Notes: generated from the letters alone by a model not told the origin. A stretch of DNA of 64,000 nucleotides from Periplaneta americana (GCF_040183065.1 NC_091122.1:159427455-159491454), one strand, 5' to 3'. Positions 34,434 to 46,264 are shown, counted from the stretch's first letter. Program-made: numbers and translations.

Positions 34434-35010
34434 AAATTTAATTTTTAGCCATGAATTTAAATTGAATAATTGCGAAAATCGTTAAAATAAATCTTTCAAC
34501 GTAGCGCAGTGTCGCGTGCGTGTGACTGAGTACAGCAGAGGGGAAAGTGAAGGTAAGGGATGGGTGGCCGTGATGGCTAGAGTTATTGCAGTAGCTGTGA
34601 TGTTGCCAAATGTTCCATAGAAACATAACGATTCTTCTAAAACTGTGAATATTAGAAAAAAACGTATTTAGATATTTTTCAAACCTCTCATGATCTAATA
34701 CCAGTTTCATTTTGGCGCAGTGGTTACGTCCGCATTTCACGAGAAGATCCGAGCAAGGAATGCAAGTTTTTCCCCCACTCTTATATCCTATCCCCGACAC
34801 GAAACCGGCCGACCATTGACTGAGCCTTGTTTGTCCCAGCCGGCCAATGACATCACTCCCATCCACCTGCTCTTTCAAGAACGCTGAGTTACTGGTTTAC
34901 TCTCCCCTCTTACCCCGCAAGGACCGTACCTCGCAGGGATCCTCTCGTGAAATTTGGACAGTACCTTCCTCCCTGTACAGTAGAGTGTGATAGTACCACA
35001 GTCTACTATA
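34432..35010. other. Unrecognised segment with a SINE-like A box
   Basis: TGGCGCAGTGGTTACGTCC at about 34715 resembles a polymerase III A box. A 146-codon frame on the - strand (34438-34878) spans it but resembles no family I know. Confidence 0.35.
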
Positions 35011-35012
35011 TA

Positions 35013-36297
35013 CAGTCGCGAAGCTCAATATGTAGTAAAAATGCAAACATGGGTAGTTGCCCACCACTAGGATCGCTACTATCGCCTCATCATCTCAGAT
35101 CTCTCTCCTAGCAGCCGACAAAATATGTTATACTTTCGTTGTCGTGTTCTTTTAGAAAAATTAACACCTTCCTTCCATTGTTGAAATATTAAATGCATAA
35201 AGTTAATTTATTATTTTAATGAAGTATATTAAATTCCACCATAAACTCGAAGATACCTGCAAGAAATAAGTTAATATAATTTTTGTTTGTGCAAAACGAA
35301 CTGAAATTTACTATAATAGCTTCACTCATTCAAGATTATAGCGATAATTAACTATGAAACCAATAAATATTAATTTGCATTTCTCTTTACAACAATAATA
35401 ATGGAAATATGAATTAATGGAGTAACTTACGTGTACCGGTACTTGTAGTGTAGGCTTACGTAGTTGAGGTTAAGCAATAATAATCACACCAGAATTGGAA
35501 ATAAAACGTGATCAATAAATTTTATTGTAACAGACTTTTTCTACGTCTCTAGTAAAGCAACAAATAAAAATAACAACAAAATTAACAGCTATAATTAAAA
35601 ACATATCCTTTGAAGAAAAAAGTAGGCCTAAGCAATAATAATCCCACCAGAATTGAAAATAAAACGTGATCAATAAATTTCATTAAAACAAACTTAATTT
35701 TTCTACGTCTTTAGTAAAATAACACATAAAAATAATAACAAAATTAATAGCTATAATTAAAAATATATCCTCTGAAAAAAAAAAGTAGACCTAACCTTTA
35801 TTTCTCTGGAAATTTAGCAGCCTAAGTGACAGAACTTTAACCGGTATCTAATGTCCTTTCGGTTAGACTGAAACATTTCATTGTGAAATTTAAGGATATA
35901 ATGTATTCTAACAGTCACAAAGAACTTCAAATTAACAGTTTTGTTTCTGCACGGCATTCTTGTGGAAACCCAGGAACCTTTCTGAATCTTTCGGAAATCG
36001 GAAAAAGGATAACTCTGGCCTCTTTCTCTTATTGTTGCTACAATTTATAGCACTACAAAGTCTCCTCCTTGTCCCATATTATTATTCCAATTATTATATT
36101 TTAGCCATTAACATTTTCATTATAACCAATAACGAACATTTCACAAGCATCAATGTGAAATACGCAACGAGCTAGCACTCGATAGAAATACGACACAGTT
36201 CAAAGTCGACCATGGACAGTCTATTGTTTCTAGTTGCTAACCGCTTGGAGCGCTTTATCACGAGATTTGCAAAAAAACACCTCAAGCTTCGCAACTG
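35013..36297. mobile_element. TA-flanked nonautonomous element, 1285 bp
   Basis: CAGTCGCGAAGCT and AGCTTCGCAACTG are inverted ends, with TA outside both (35011-35012, 36298-36299). No transposase found. Contains the direct duplication listed next. Confidence 0.75.
35471..35795 (+). repeat. Two-copy tandem duplication, ~158-bp unit
   Basis: TAAGCAATAATAATCACACC at 35471 and TAAGCAATAATAATCCCACC at 35629 start two similar units sharing ATAAAACGTGATCAATAAAT and AGCTATAATTAAAAA. Confidence 0.9.
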
Positions 36298-36299
36298 TA

Positions 36300-36960
36300 T
36301 ATAGTAAACTGTGATAGTACCGTACTTTCCTCCTTAATGTAGCTACGCTATGAAGTGGAATCTCGTACTTTGGATCCCAGGTGAAGCAACAGACCTCTCT
36401 CTTCACGATAACATGGAGTTCTTTCAACCAAATGTGTACGGAAGTTACAGTACTATATTTACCGGGAACAGAACTGCTAAACCGCTATAATAGAGAGTGA
36501 TTCACTCAGACCATTCACTCTCAACAGCAAAGGCATTGAAAGCAGTAAGCTCGACCATTGCACCACCACATTAGGCGCCCATAGTCTGTATGCGGAACAC
36601 CTTTTCCTTTTAAAACCTAAGAATGACAAGCTAAGCTGCTAGTAAGTTCTTATTGCGCTCGTAATCACTTCAGTTTTATCTGTTGTTTGTACTAAGCTGA
36701 TATTATTAGATAAGGTAAGCTCTGAAGGCTCACAGAATTCAGTGCTCCCTGAACAATGACATCAAAACAATTTGGTGATATTCTGTAAACCAGAACTAAA
36801 GACACACATTTACAAAAATATCTGTTTCGCCTAAATTAATCCACACATAGGCCCACTTTTGTTTATATTATGTTTCATGCATTTCGTAACAATTCAGTTC
36901 TTTATCGTCATCAGTGTTATTCCTCGTGGTAGCCTTGGCCGCGTGGACTATCGTCCAAAA
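36300..36960. other. No gene recognised
   Basis: No convincing feature. Confidence 0.4.
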
Positions 36961-37320
36961 CGTCACACGTCGCCACTTCGGTACTGCAGCTGCAAAAGTT
37001 GCGTGTCGTGTTCACACGTAAGCCAAAAGTAGCGCGCTGCACGCTACTTTTCGTGCTGCGCAACCCGAGTGCTGCAAAAGTTGCAACTGGAGGTTGCGAG
37101 TCTGTTCACACACAAGGCGCTACTTTTGCAGCCGCAGTCTAGCTGCAGGTTTCCATCTCCGTGTTGATTCTTCAATATACATTTTGTGGTTATGTTCGCA
37201 TTAGAGTTTCAGATTATTAAACTCATGCGATGGCTTATTTATCTATTATTTGCTTTTCTGTCTTAACTAGTATTCAGAAATTGACATTATTTTTATTATA
37301 AAGCTATTAAAAAATTTCTA

Positions 37321-38255
37321 CAGTAGAACCTCGATTATCCGTCACCCTATTAACCGATTGTTGGATTATCCGTCTGTCATTCTCTCCTTTTTTGTTGCAG
37401 AAAAAATATTGAGTACTGCACAATGCATTAGATGTATTTTTTTATAGAGAGTGATGTAATACAAGCCTTTGTCCTTACACATTATGATCTACTGTTCGAG
37501 TGACCTGTTTAATTTCTCTGCAAAAGACTTCCATAAGTGCCAAAAGAATACAATATATTGTGCTAAGTCAGTATCGAAGATAAGTGCATAGAATTGAGTG
37601 GTTTTGGAAAAGAGGAACTGTGGTTCATCTCACAGCGGAATACGAGATTGGAGTTACAACTGTGCGATATTTAATAAAAAAAAACAAGGATAAAGTGTAT
37701 AAATTAATTAAATCTATAATATGAGACCTATAGTTTTCCTATCTTTCCACAGAAATCTATCATAGGAAGTTTTCTTGACCATTAGAAACCCGTCATTGAC
37801 ATTCATTCATTCATTCATAGTGTTCTGTCACTGCAAACCCAGCATTCTCCAGTTTTTCCTATTTTCTGCCTTCCTCTTAGTCTTCGCATATGATCCCTAT
37901 ATCTTAATGCCGTCTTTTATTTGATATCTTCTTCTGCCCCGAAATCTTCTCCCGTTCACCATTCCTTCGAGTGAATCCTTTAGCAGGAAGTTTCTTCTCA
38001 GTCAATAACCTTAGCCAATTCCTTTTTCTCTTCCTGATCAGTTTCAGCATTATTGTTTCTTCACTCACTCTTTCAAACAGAGCTATTATAGTTAAAACTT
38101 CTGATCCACTACCTAATGTGTTAAAACACATGGCCACGGAGAAAATTTCGAAACTACATTATGAAACAATTCTTCTATGGTACGGATTATCCGATTTTTT
38201 CGATTAACCGTTCAGCTCACCCCCTTCATTACCACGGATAATTGAGATTCTACTG
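37321..38255 (+). mobile_element. pogo/Tigger-type element
   Basis: CAGTAGAACCTCGATTATCC at the left pairs with GGATAATTGAGATTCTACTG at the right; TA precedes the left end. At 37597-37725 the + strand reads WFWKRGTVVHLTAEYEIGVT and TVRYLIKKNKDKVYKL, like the N-terminal HTH of pogo/CENP-B proteins. The rest of the transposase is absent. Confidence 0.8.
37801..38135 (-). pseudogene. LINE 3' fragment inside the pogo element
   Basis: The - strand reads RVSEETIMLKLIRKRKRNWL and a KGFTRRNGER region, like the LINE at 61905-62985 (ERVGEERMILKLIRKRKRNW). Begins near ATTCATTCATTCAT at 37801. Confidence 0.75.
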
Positions 38256-38866
38256 TTATACTTAAATGATAACCAACAGCATATTCTCGTAATCAGTGTT
38301 GGCAATCCTCCTGTTTGAAACTACGTTAAGAAAAACCAAAGAAACGAATTATATCATCAGCAAATATACTCTGACTGTGTTGTACATTTAGTAACTGTTA
38401 CAAATAATTTATTTTCATCACATCAAACATTGAAATATATCCAAACAATAACAGTATCATTGGCACATTGGGTGACAACACTGGTCGCAACCGCTGCAAA
38501 AGTTTCAACAAAACCGATATCAAAAATACTGCGGCTGCAACCCTGAGAACCCTGTCCACACGTCGCTACTTTTAAATTCCGCGCAGCGTGAAAAAAGTAG
38601 CGGGCAGCAGGTTCGGCAGCCGCTACTTTTCGGGTTACACCGTTGTTCACACGTCGCAGTACGAGAGTTGCGCAGTTTTTTGTACTACAGCGCTGCAAAA
38701 GTAGCGACGTGTGACCGTACCTTTACAGTAGATGCTGAAAGTATCGTCTTTCGCTCGTATACAAGCCTGATATCGCGAGAATATGTTGTTATTCACTCGT
38801 CTAAGCTCATCAATTGAAATTCTTCTCATTTCATGTTCAGTACCTATTAGTCTGGAGTTCCTCTAA

Positions 38867-38976
38867 TGCAGGGACGGAAATAGCCTCTCTCAGAGAGCTT
38901 AGCTTCTCCCGCTACAGTTGCTGTTGTATGTAGATATTTATGCTGACTGCTCAGTTTACGAGTTTCCCAATCCCTG
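38867..38976. mobile_element. 110-bp hAT MITE
   Basis: Starts CAGGGA and ends TCCCTG, flanked by the perfect 8-bp duplication CTCTAATG (38859-38866, 38977-38984). Short inverted ends only. Confidence 0.75.
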
Positions 38977-39024
38977 CTCTAATGTGTGCGGATTCGTGCG
39001 GAACACTTTGTCTTTAAAAGTACC

Positions 39025-39305
39025 CCATAAATGAAGAAATTAAGAAATGGAGAAGGAAGGTAAACATGAAAAAAGAAGAAATAAATGTAATAAATAAAAA
39101 AATGAAAGAAGAAATAGAGAAATCAGGAGATGTAGGAAAAAAGCAAAAATTAATAGAGAAATGAAGAAATAGAGCAATCAATAAATGAATAAAGAAAGTA
39201 AACACCAAATAAGTACAGAAAAAGTAGAGAAATAAAGAAATGGAGGAAGAAAGGAAAGATGAAGAAAGAAAAGGAACAGAGAAATAAAGGAATGGAGAAA
39301 GAATT
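39025..39305. repeat. Purine-rich (GAAA-type) low-complexity tract
   Basis: Mostly A and G on the + strand with repeated GAAATAGAGAAAT and AGAAATAAAG motifs; pyrimidine-rich on the other strand. Confidence 0.85.
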
Positions 39306-39540
39306 CAAGCGGAGTAGAGTAGGGAAGAACGCGTAACGCGACCACTGGCCAGTGCAGTGTCATTTCCCCAGGACGCATATGCCGTATATGCGGCAGCTAT
39401 ATACTGTATTTTAAGACTCATGTAAAGTGTCGCAACAGTGTCACATTTTGATTGAATGTTACTTTACTTAACTTTAAAAAGCTATCGGCGTAGCTAAGGT
39501 ATAACGATCTGAGGCTGGGCTAGAGTATGGGTTGATTATA

Positions 39541-39692
39541 TTGTTCGATTTTTCCGACGTTTTCTCCAACTGTAAAGCGAATATTAGCCAATCTCATGAG
39601 TCCATATCAAATCCTCGGTCTCATTTCGCCATCACCAATTCGACTGATACTAGATACCTCGCAGTTGTTACAGCGTCGTAAATAAATAAACG
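39541..39692 (+). repeat. SINE family B, 5' truncated
   Basis: TTTTCTCCAACTGTAAAGCG, ATCCTCGGTCTCATTTCGCC and GTTACAGCGTCGTAAATAA. Confidence 0.65.
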
Positions 39693-39699
39693 GTTATTA

Positions 39700-40385
39700 A
39701 CATTTAAATATAAAATTAGATTAACAGGGAAGACGGCAGATATTATCGTCACCTACCTTCAAGGTCTGAACCTTTTTGGCACGTTACATTCTTACTCTAG
39801 AATTACCACTAGACATTCACAGTTAACAAGACTTCTTGGTCATGTGGTACTATGGCTCAAGGTTACTGTTTCATAACAGACACAAAACAAGGGACACACA
39901 CGCAAACTGCACCAATTACACCAGAGCGGAGGAGAGGATAATAAAGCATTATATAGTTATTTGGGGACTGCCCCGCTGTCATCGTAAATAAAAGCTGCAG
40001 AATGCCGTGGGATCAAACGTCAGTGGTTTTTGCGAAAGGCTGTCATGTGAAAAAGCCAAGGTCCATTCCATCTATTTATGGATAACAATGTTAATTGAAT
40101 CGGGAGAGACGGAAGCTGTAAGATACTTCTCAGAGCATCCTACTGATGAATAAAGAAGAGAAGTGATGATATTAAAGAAGAAATTGGAAATAGTAAAGCA
40201 ATATTAAGTGACAAGGGATTTGAAGAAATGCTCATGATTGCATGTAACGTCTATACAGCAATTACGGTAAAGGAATTAGGATAAATAAATAACATTTGCT
40301 GTAAGATTTATATGTGTCTAATACTCTAATGAATGGAATAAAACAGTAAACTATGAATAACAGTCAATCTTTAAATAGTAATAGA
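39700..40385. other. No gene recognised
   Basis: Several short open stretches near 40020-40270 but no family resemblance. Confidence 0.4.

Positions 40386-40442
<57 letters not shown>
40386..40442. repeat. (AAT)n microsatellite
   Basis: About 19 AAT units. Confidence 0.95.
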
Positions 40443-40669
40443 TCATTGAAACAATTTATTGTTAAGAGGACAATTATAAAGAACTGTGTTTGAGCCACAG
40501 ACAATTAATAAAATTAATTGGTAGCCTATACTGTTTATCAGCACACGAGAATGTACTGTATACAGTATGTTGTCATGTATTACCTATTAATATCTATAGT
40601 TACACATATATTGTGCACGCGTCTGTTTCATGTAAGCTACATATCAAAGCATAACTGACTCTCCCATAG

Positions 40670-40850
40670 ATAAGCGGGCCCGGGTTCACATCTCGGTTGG
40701 GACAAGTAACCTGGTTGGGTTTTGGGTTTTTTTTTTTTTTCCGAGGTTTTCCCTACACCACGTGGAGCAGAATTGCTGGGTAACTTTCGACGTTGGACCT
40801 GGGACTCATTTCGCTTTCATTGGCATCATTTCGTTAATCATTTTTACATA
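40670..40850 (+). repeat. SINE family A, diverged
   Basis: CCCGGGTTCACATCTCGGTT, GGGACAAGTAACCTGGTTGG and GCTGGGTAACTTTCGACGTT align to family A; the head and tail are eroded. Confidence 0.65.
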
Positions 40851-41489
40851 TGGCATCTGTCTGCGGTAACTGCACATATCCCAGAGAAGCAACAGGGGGA
40901 GTGTGGCTCCCTCGGGTAGATGGCGCCTTGGTGGATCGCGGCGGCTCTCAGAAACGACTTTGCCTGTGAGAGAGAAGCCCAGTCAAAATTTGGCAGTCAT
41001 TCCTCGTCCATGTAGAATTTCGACTATGAATAATCTCTGCTGTTGAAAACATCGTTCAATGAAATAGTACTACACATTGCACAGTACCTTCAACAAATGA
41101 CAGAAATTCGTATTTATATATTAATTTCCATTGTGTGCCGAGATACTTACGTCACTGTTTTACAATGAAAAAGACTAGTCACTGCGATGACTAAAAAAGA
41201 AATTCTAGTATACTGGACATGGACATGTCTTCTTGCATAAGAACTCATAAACATACTCAAGGCCGATATTTAAGAATAATGTGTGGGCGTGACTTCGCTA
41301 TTCTTGAACACCGATGCGAATAGAATGAAGGTTTCAATATACCATAAACCTGTTATCATTCTACAGATACGAATCACCTTACACAATAACGAAACTGAGG
41401 ACTTCGCAATTAAATTTGTGTCGATAATGAATCAGCATTTACTTCATAGTTTTCATATCAAACATCTTACAAGATCAGAGTCATTCTAC
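40851..41489. other. No gene recognised
   Basis: No convincing feature. Confidence 0.4.
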
Positions 41490-41499
41490 AATGAAAAAG

Positions 41500-42140
41500 T
41501 CCACACCTGTGGAGTAACGGTTAGCGCGGTCTGGCTACGAAACCAGGTGGCCCAAGTTCGATTCCCGGTCGGGGCAAGTTACCTGGTTGAGGTTTTATCC
41601 GGGGTTTTCCCTCAACCCAATATGCTGGGTGACTTTCGGTGCTGGACCCCGGACTCATTTCACCGCCATTACCACCTTCAACTCATTCAAACGCTAAATA
41701 ACCTAAGATGTTGATAAAGCATCGTAAAATATACTAATCTGGCTTTCAGGTAGTAGCTCCCTGTAAAGCAGGTTTGAATCATTTCAAGGAAAAATTGTTC
41801 CGGAGCCGGGTATCGATTCCGGGACCCATCGCTTAGCGCGCGAACGCTCTTCCGACTGAGCTACCCCAGAAACTATACACGACACCGTCACAATTTTTCC
41901 TTTGTATCCACACGACTCAAATGAGCTGACAAGACGCCAGAACTCAACTATGAGTGCACACAAATATTTATGTGACTTAAATTGTGGCTTTCTGTTAACG
42001 TACCTCCAGTAACAAATGTATTATACAAATCTGGCCTTCAGGTAGTAGCTCCCTGTAAAGCAGCTAAGCGAAGGGTCCCGGGATCGATACCCGCTCCGGA
42101 ACAATTTTTCCTTGAAATTATTCATCGTAAAATAACCTAC
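41500..42140 (+). mobile_element. SINE family A, split by a tRNA-like retroposon
   Basis: Head CCACACCTGTGGAGTAACGG at 41501. The body runs to ATCGTAAAATA at 41731, and the tail ATCGTAAAATAACCTAC resumes at 42124. Target copies AATGAAAAAG (41490-41499) and AATGAAAAGG (42141-42150) frame the whole. Confidence 0.85.
41732..42123. mobile_element. tRNA-like repeat unit inserted with 11-bp duplication
   Basis: ATCGTAAAATA lies at both sides (41721-41731, 42124-42134). The insert holds a 292-bp unit (GGTAGTAGCTCCCTGTAAAG at 41749 and 42041) with a tRNA-like sequence on the - strand at about 41800-41875, then an inverted partial unit with the tRNA-like half on the + strand (42063-42112). Same family as 18741-19172. 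Confidence 0.8.
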
Positions 42141-42234
42141 AATGAAAAGGAAGTTCAAAATATTGAAGTAATACAAAGTTGTATGGTTAGGCTATTTTAA
42201 TCTTCTAATCACATGACGTACAAAAGAAAGTAAT

Positions 42235-42392
42235 GTGATGCTGTAAGATAACCCGTTCACCATTCTTTCCATTGCATCCTTGAGTAGGCAGTTTCTTTTT
42301 AGCAGTGGCCCAGCCAATTTCTTTTTCTCTTCCTGATAGTTTCAGCATTTTCATTTCTTCACCTATCTGTCTAGCACAGCGCCATTTCTTTG
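42235..42392 (-). pseudogene. LINE 3' fragment
   Basis: CCCGTTCACCATTCTTTCCA, TTTCTTTTTCTCTTCCTGAT and TTTCTTCACCTATCTGTC align to the LINE at 62270-62400 (the WLRRNCLLK...GMVNGRR region), with deletions. Confidence 0.65.
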
Positions 42393-42514
42393 TCAACTAC
42401 TAATACCATTTAATTTTTATACCAATTTGAAATACAGATTTGCGTACATAAAGTTATTACAATACTCAAATACTGTAGCTGTCTTGTATAAAATTGTACA
42501 ATAGTAATATGCGT

Positions 42515-42665
42515 TACAAGAGCGGTATGTTGAAGTTTTCATGTTCGAGGAAAAGTTTGAAAAAGCGAAACGTAGTTGGGCTTTTTTAATTTCCGAGAAT
42601 TGAAAGAAAACATACCGCTCGTGTATCGTACATTATTTTGTGCGAAGATCGTTTATTATATACCT
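42515..42665. repeat. Inverted-repeat end of an unknown element
   Basis: AGAGCGGTATGTTGAAGTTT pairs partly with AAAACATACCGCTCGTG, with a loop containing AAGCGAAACGTAGTTGGGC. Layout resembles the hairpin end of the repeat at 8592-9238. Confidence 0.45.
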
Positions 42666-42669
42666 GAAA

Positions 42670-43430
42670 GAGGAATTTCTAATTAGTTGCAATGAAATCT
42701 CCATCTTGGTTTCTGTTCAATGACGGAAAATTTGCAAAACAAAACTATCTATCTTCAACATTGTTGCTTTAAAATGTTTTCTGTGTTTACTATACTCCAG
42801 CAGGCCGTGATATACGTCTGTCTTTTTTTTCCCCCAGTCTATGATGAGTCTGGAATCTTGTTGATTTTTTCACGGCTTCCTTAATGTTACTTGCATCACG
42901 AATGCAGTAACATTAGTGGAGTTGTAGAGTTTACTTAATTTTTGCAAATATTTAAAAACAATAATTAATAGTGCAATTTAGGTGAAATTACAGTGGTAAG
43001 TTTCCAATTTATAATTATTACTATACTGAATGTATCTAAAAATAATATGTTAAAAGCCTAAAGCAGTAAAATCAATATATCATTTAAGTGGTAAGAAGAG
43101 GGAAATTGTTGTGTGTGTTAGGTTGGGAATACTGAATGTGGAATTTTAGACTTTCGCGGATAGGTTTTGTGCGGAAACCAAGCAAATACGCACGATCTCG
43201 CACAAAAGTAATACATCTACATACACTGAAAATATACCTCCTTCTGTGTGCAATGCACGCAACGGAAATTTTCATACTAAACAACTGAATTTATGTAGGC
43301 TATATCTCACGATTACTACAATTACTACTAATAATATTATTATTATTACTACTAATACTACTGCTACTACCACGACTACTACGATTAACAAATAACAAAT
43401 AAAAATATAAATAAAAAATAATAAGACGGT
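42670..43430. other. No gene recognised
   Basis: No convincing feature. ATT/ACT-rich tract at 43316-43390. Confidence 0.4.
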
Positions 43431-43434
43431 TTTC

Positions 43435-43502
43435 GTTTTATTTTGTAAATCATCTCGCGACCCCGTCAGTTCTTTATACGACCCCCAGTTTGGGAACCAC
43501 TG
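43435..43502 (-). repeat. hAT-type transposon end
   Basis: Reversed, it reads CAGTGGTTCCCAAACTGGGG then GTCGTATAAAGAACTGACG, a common hAT terminus. The other end was not found. Confidence 0.5.
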
Positions 43503-43549
43503 TTCCAGGAGAAAGTCACACAAAGATTTTATCGTTCTTTAAAATCCAT

Positions 43550-44160
43550 CATCTTTGGTCGGTTTGAGCCGGCGGATTTCGGATCCAACGTCTAGTTGCT
43601 GCTCTTCAACCATGTTGCAAATTGTGCTCCAAAAAATGTAACCCTTTACATGGTACTTGTTAGATTACGTCCATTTCGATTTTTATTTTCCCTCTTCAAC
43701 GGAACGGCGAAAAAAGGACTGAGATAAGTTGCAAACCGTCTTGGAGCTCACATAGATTCTTTCGCACACTCCCAATTTCCCTTGCAAGTTCGCGCGATCG
43801 CGTACCTTTCAGTTTCTATTTCCATTTCTTCTTCATTCATTCACCACTGAGAACGATTCACTGCATTCTAATATCAGCAGCAATCCACGTGATTTGAATG
43901 ATAGAACAGAACGGAAGCTGAAATGTGTTTATTTTTTAAATACATGACAACACTGTATCGTTGTCATGGAAAACGTGACGTATATCACCACACGGTATTG
44001 GTTGAAACGTTGCTTACGTACTTTTACAAGGTTGGAAAGTCCGACGAAGCACGTTCCCACGTGTTGCAATTCTCATGATCAGTAGGTAGGGACGCGGGTC
44101 AATTTCAGAGATTTCTAGGAAATGATATTATTAATTTTATATTTAGAATATATCATTATT
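43550..44160. repeat. Unassigned sequence sharing a block with intron 1
   Basis: 43741-43810 (TGGAGCTCACATAGATTCTT, TCCCAATTTCCCTTGCAAG, GCGTACCTTT) matches 11541-11601. The rest is not recognised. Confidence 0.4.
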
Positions 44161-44375
44161 ATTGCAAGTCTCCCTCCGTAGCGTCATGGTCTAAGACAGA
44201 GGTTCTCAATAGTGCGTCGCGATGTCCTGATGGTCGCAAGTTTTTCTCTGGAGCGTCATGGCATAAAGAGAAACTAAAATTTGTGACGTATAGTGAAACG
44301 AAACATGCAAATTTTCAGATTATTCTAATTTTTATTATTTTTACATTTAAAATAATTCAAGCTACTAATGTAAAT

Positions 44376-45345
44376 AGCGTGCTAAGGAAAATATTTGGGG
44401 CTAAGAGGGATGAAGTTACAGGAGAATGGAGAAAGTTGCACAACACAGAACTGCACGCATTGTATTCGTCATCTGACATATTTAGGAACATTAAATTGTA
44501 AATTATTTAAAAATAGCGTGTAAGAGGGCCTTAGACTAGAAATGTTTAGTTTAAATGTAGTTCTGTTTATAAGTATGCATAAGAATGCAATTATTTAACT
44601 TATTTGAACTGTTGTATCAGTGAAGCGAGGTGAGTCAGTGAAGTTATGGTTTTACAGTGCAGTGAATAGTTCCGATCAGTGATAATTTATAGCGTCAATG
44701 AAATGTGTTCTATAGTGTCAGTGAAATGTGTTACAGAGTGTCAGTGAAATGTGTGCTAAAGTGTCAGTGAAATGCGTCATAGTGCCACTACAGGGAATGA
44801 GATGAGAGTAAAGTGAAAGACTATTGAAACTTATGTAGGACCTATACATAATTATGTAGGTTGTGTTGTAAAATTAGGTGTTTTATTTTATGTTTTATTA
44901 TTATTGTGTTAAATTGTATTGTGTATAAAATTGTATATGTGTTGTAAATTATATTATGTATTGTAAATTTTATTGTGTATTGCTTATCATTTTAACTGTG
45001 TTATGTTAATATTGTATATACCACTGCCACCGGGTGCTTGCCCACTTGCAGTGTAAATAAATACATACATACAAATCCAGACGTTTGAGATGGGCAGGGC
45101 ATGTAGCACGTATGGGCGAATCCAGAAATGCATATAGATTGTTAGTTGGGAGGTCGGGGGGAAAAAGACCTTTGGGGAGGCCGAGACTTATATGGGAGGA
45201 TAATATTAAAATGGATTTGAGGGAGGTGGGATATGATGATAGAGACTGGATTAATCTTGCTCAGGATAGGGACCAATGGCGGGCTTATGTGAGTGCGGCA
45301 ATGAACCTCCGGGTTCCTTAAAAGCCAGTAAGGAAGTAAGTAAGT
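44376..45345 (+). pseudogene. RTE-type LINE C-terminus in two parts
   Basis: 44379-44500 encodes VLRKIFGAKRDEVTGEWRKL and LYSSSDIFRNIKL. 45070-45321 encodes MRWAGHVARMGESRNAYRLL, GRPRLIWEDNIKMDLREVGY, DDRDWINLAQDRDQWRAYV and AMNLRVP-stop. This is the end of the insect RTE ORF. Between lies an insertion. The catalytic RT is missing. Confidence 0.82.
44497..45071 (+). mobile_element. Retroposed 3' end with (CATA)n tail inside RTE
   Basis: Interrupts the RTE frame. It ends CACTTGCAGTGTAAATAAAT then ACATACATAC, a LINE-like microsatellite tail. AAAT occurs at both junctions. Contains four tandem copies of a ~21-bp unit with AGTGTCAGTGAAATGTGT (44690-44775). Confidence 0.6.
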
Positions 45346-45799
45346 AATGTAAATGGCTATTTTCGTTTTAAAAAAATCATCAAATCTCATTCGGGCGATT
45401 TCTTTTTAATTTTGGGTACAGGAGCGTCTCACGGAAAATTTGAGAACTCCTGGTCTAAGCCGTCATTAACTCGGGCTAGTTCAAATCCCCATGCGACAAA
45501 AATTTTTCTCGTGAAATTTCGGCCAATGTATGAGACCAGTGCCCAACCAGCATAGTGATAAATTTGTGGAACTACGATAAGTAGCGAAATCCGGTTCCGC
45601 GAAACAGCTATAACGGCTGGGAGGGAGGGGGTCATTGCTTTAACCATACGGTATCCCGTACTGGTTGGATGATCGTTGACCTCTGCTGCTCTGCTGAGGC
45701 ATGTGGATCAGAAGACGGCTGGTTGGCTCTTGGCACTCTATGGGCTGTCGCGTCCAGGCGTTAACGAGCAATTTGCTGCAATAAATCGAGCCACTTAAA

Positions 45800-46180
45800 T
45801 AATTATAATTGTTTTCCTTATTTACATGAATGAAAAAGCTTGTTTACAGAAAAATTAATGTTCCTACTAACAAGATGATGACGAAATGGTGAACAGACGT
45901 GCCAGTTTTATATTCGGGAAGTCCCCGATTCAGATCTTCCGAATGGGTTATTATCTCCATCTAGAATTTCCCTTTTCACAAGGAAAAGATTGATCATAGC
46001 TGCGCCTTACAAATTCCAACTACATGACATCATGAATTGAAGGGCTTTCTACAATACAATGGTAAGCCACACATTGTCTAATACGACATTTCATCGCAAC
46101 CTACTGTAGTGTAGCAACAGTGTGGTTAAGTCTCTCTTTAGATTTTATAACCATTTTATATATGAAATATTGATTACATT
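45800..46180. other. No gene recognised
   Basis: No convincing feature. Confidence 0.4.
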
Positions 46181-46182
46181 GA

Positions 46183-46251
<69 letters not shown>
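46183..46251. repeat. (GAT)n microsatellite
   Basis: About 23 GAT units. Open frames of poly-Asp and poly-Ser/Ile across it are artefacts. Confidence 0.96.
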
Positions 46252-46253
<2 letters not shown>

Positions 46254-46264
46254 CCAAGAACCCG

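Larger units (their letters stand above)
36964..38725. mobile_element. DNA element with GTTCACACGTCGC-rich ends, hosting a pogo element
   Basis: GTCACACGTCGCCACTTCGG at the left matches in reverse GCAAAAGTAGCGACGTGTGA at the right. Both subterminal regions repeat GCTGCAAAAGT and GTTCACACGT. Similar GTTCACAC ends occur on the Harbinger-like elements at 52.7-57 kb. No transposase seen. Boundaries are approximate. Confidence 0.6.
44197..45452. mobile_element. hAT element carrying an RTE fragment
   Basis: CAGAGGTTCTCAA at the left pairs with TTTGAGAACTCCTG at the right. GTCTAAGA and GTCTAAGC flank it (44189-44196, 45453-45460; 7 of 8 match). No hAT transposase seen; the interior is mainly RTE. 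Confidence 0.8.
44170..45795 (+). repeat. tRNA-derived SINE split by a hAT element
   Basis: CTCCGTAGCGTCATGGTCTA AG at 44172-44195 is an A-box-like head. After the hAT element the sequence continues GTCTAAGCCGTC and TAGTTCAAATCCCCATGCG (B-box-like) at 45474, then a body to about 45795. Confidence 0.55.

Noticed and set aside
34438-34878. 146-codon frame on the - strand
   Set aside because: No recognisable domain; lies over a SINE-like segment beside a poly-T tract.
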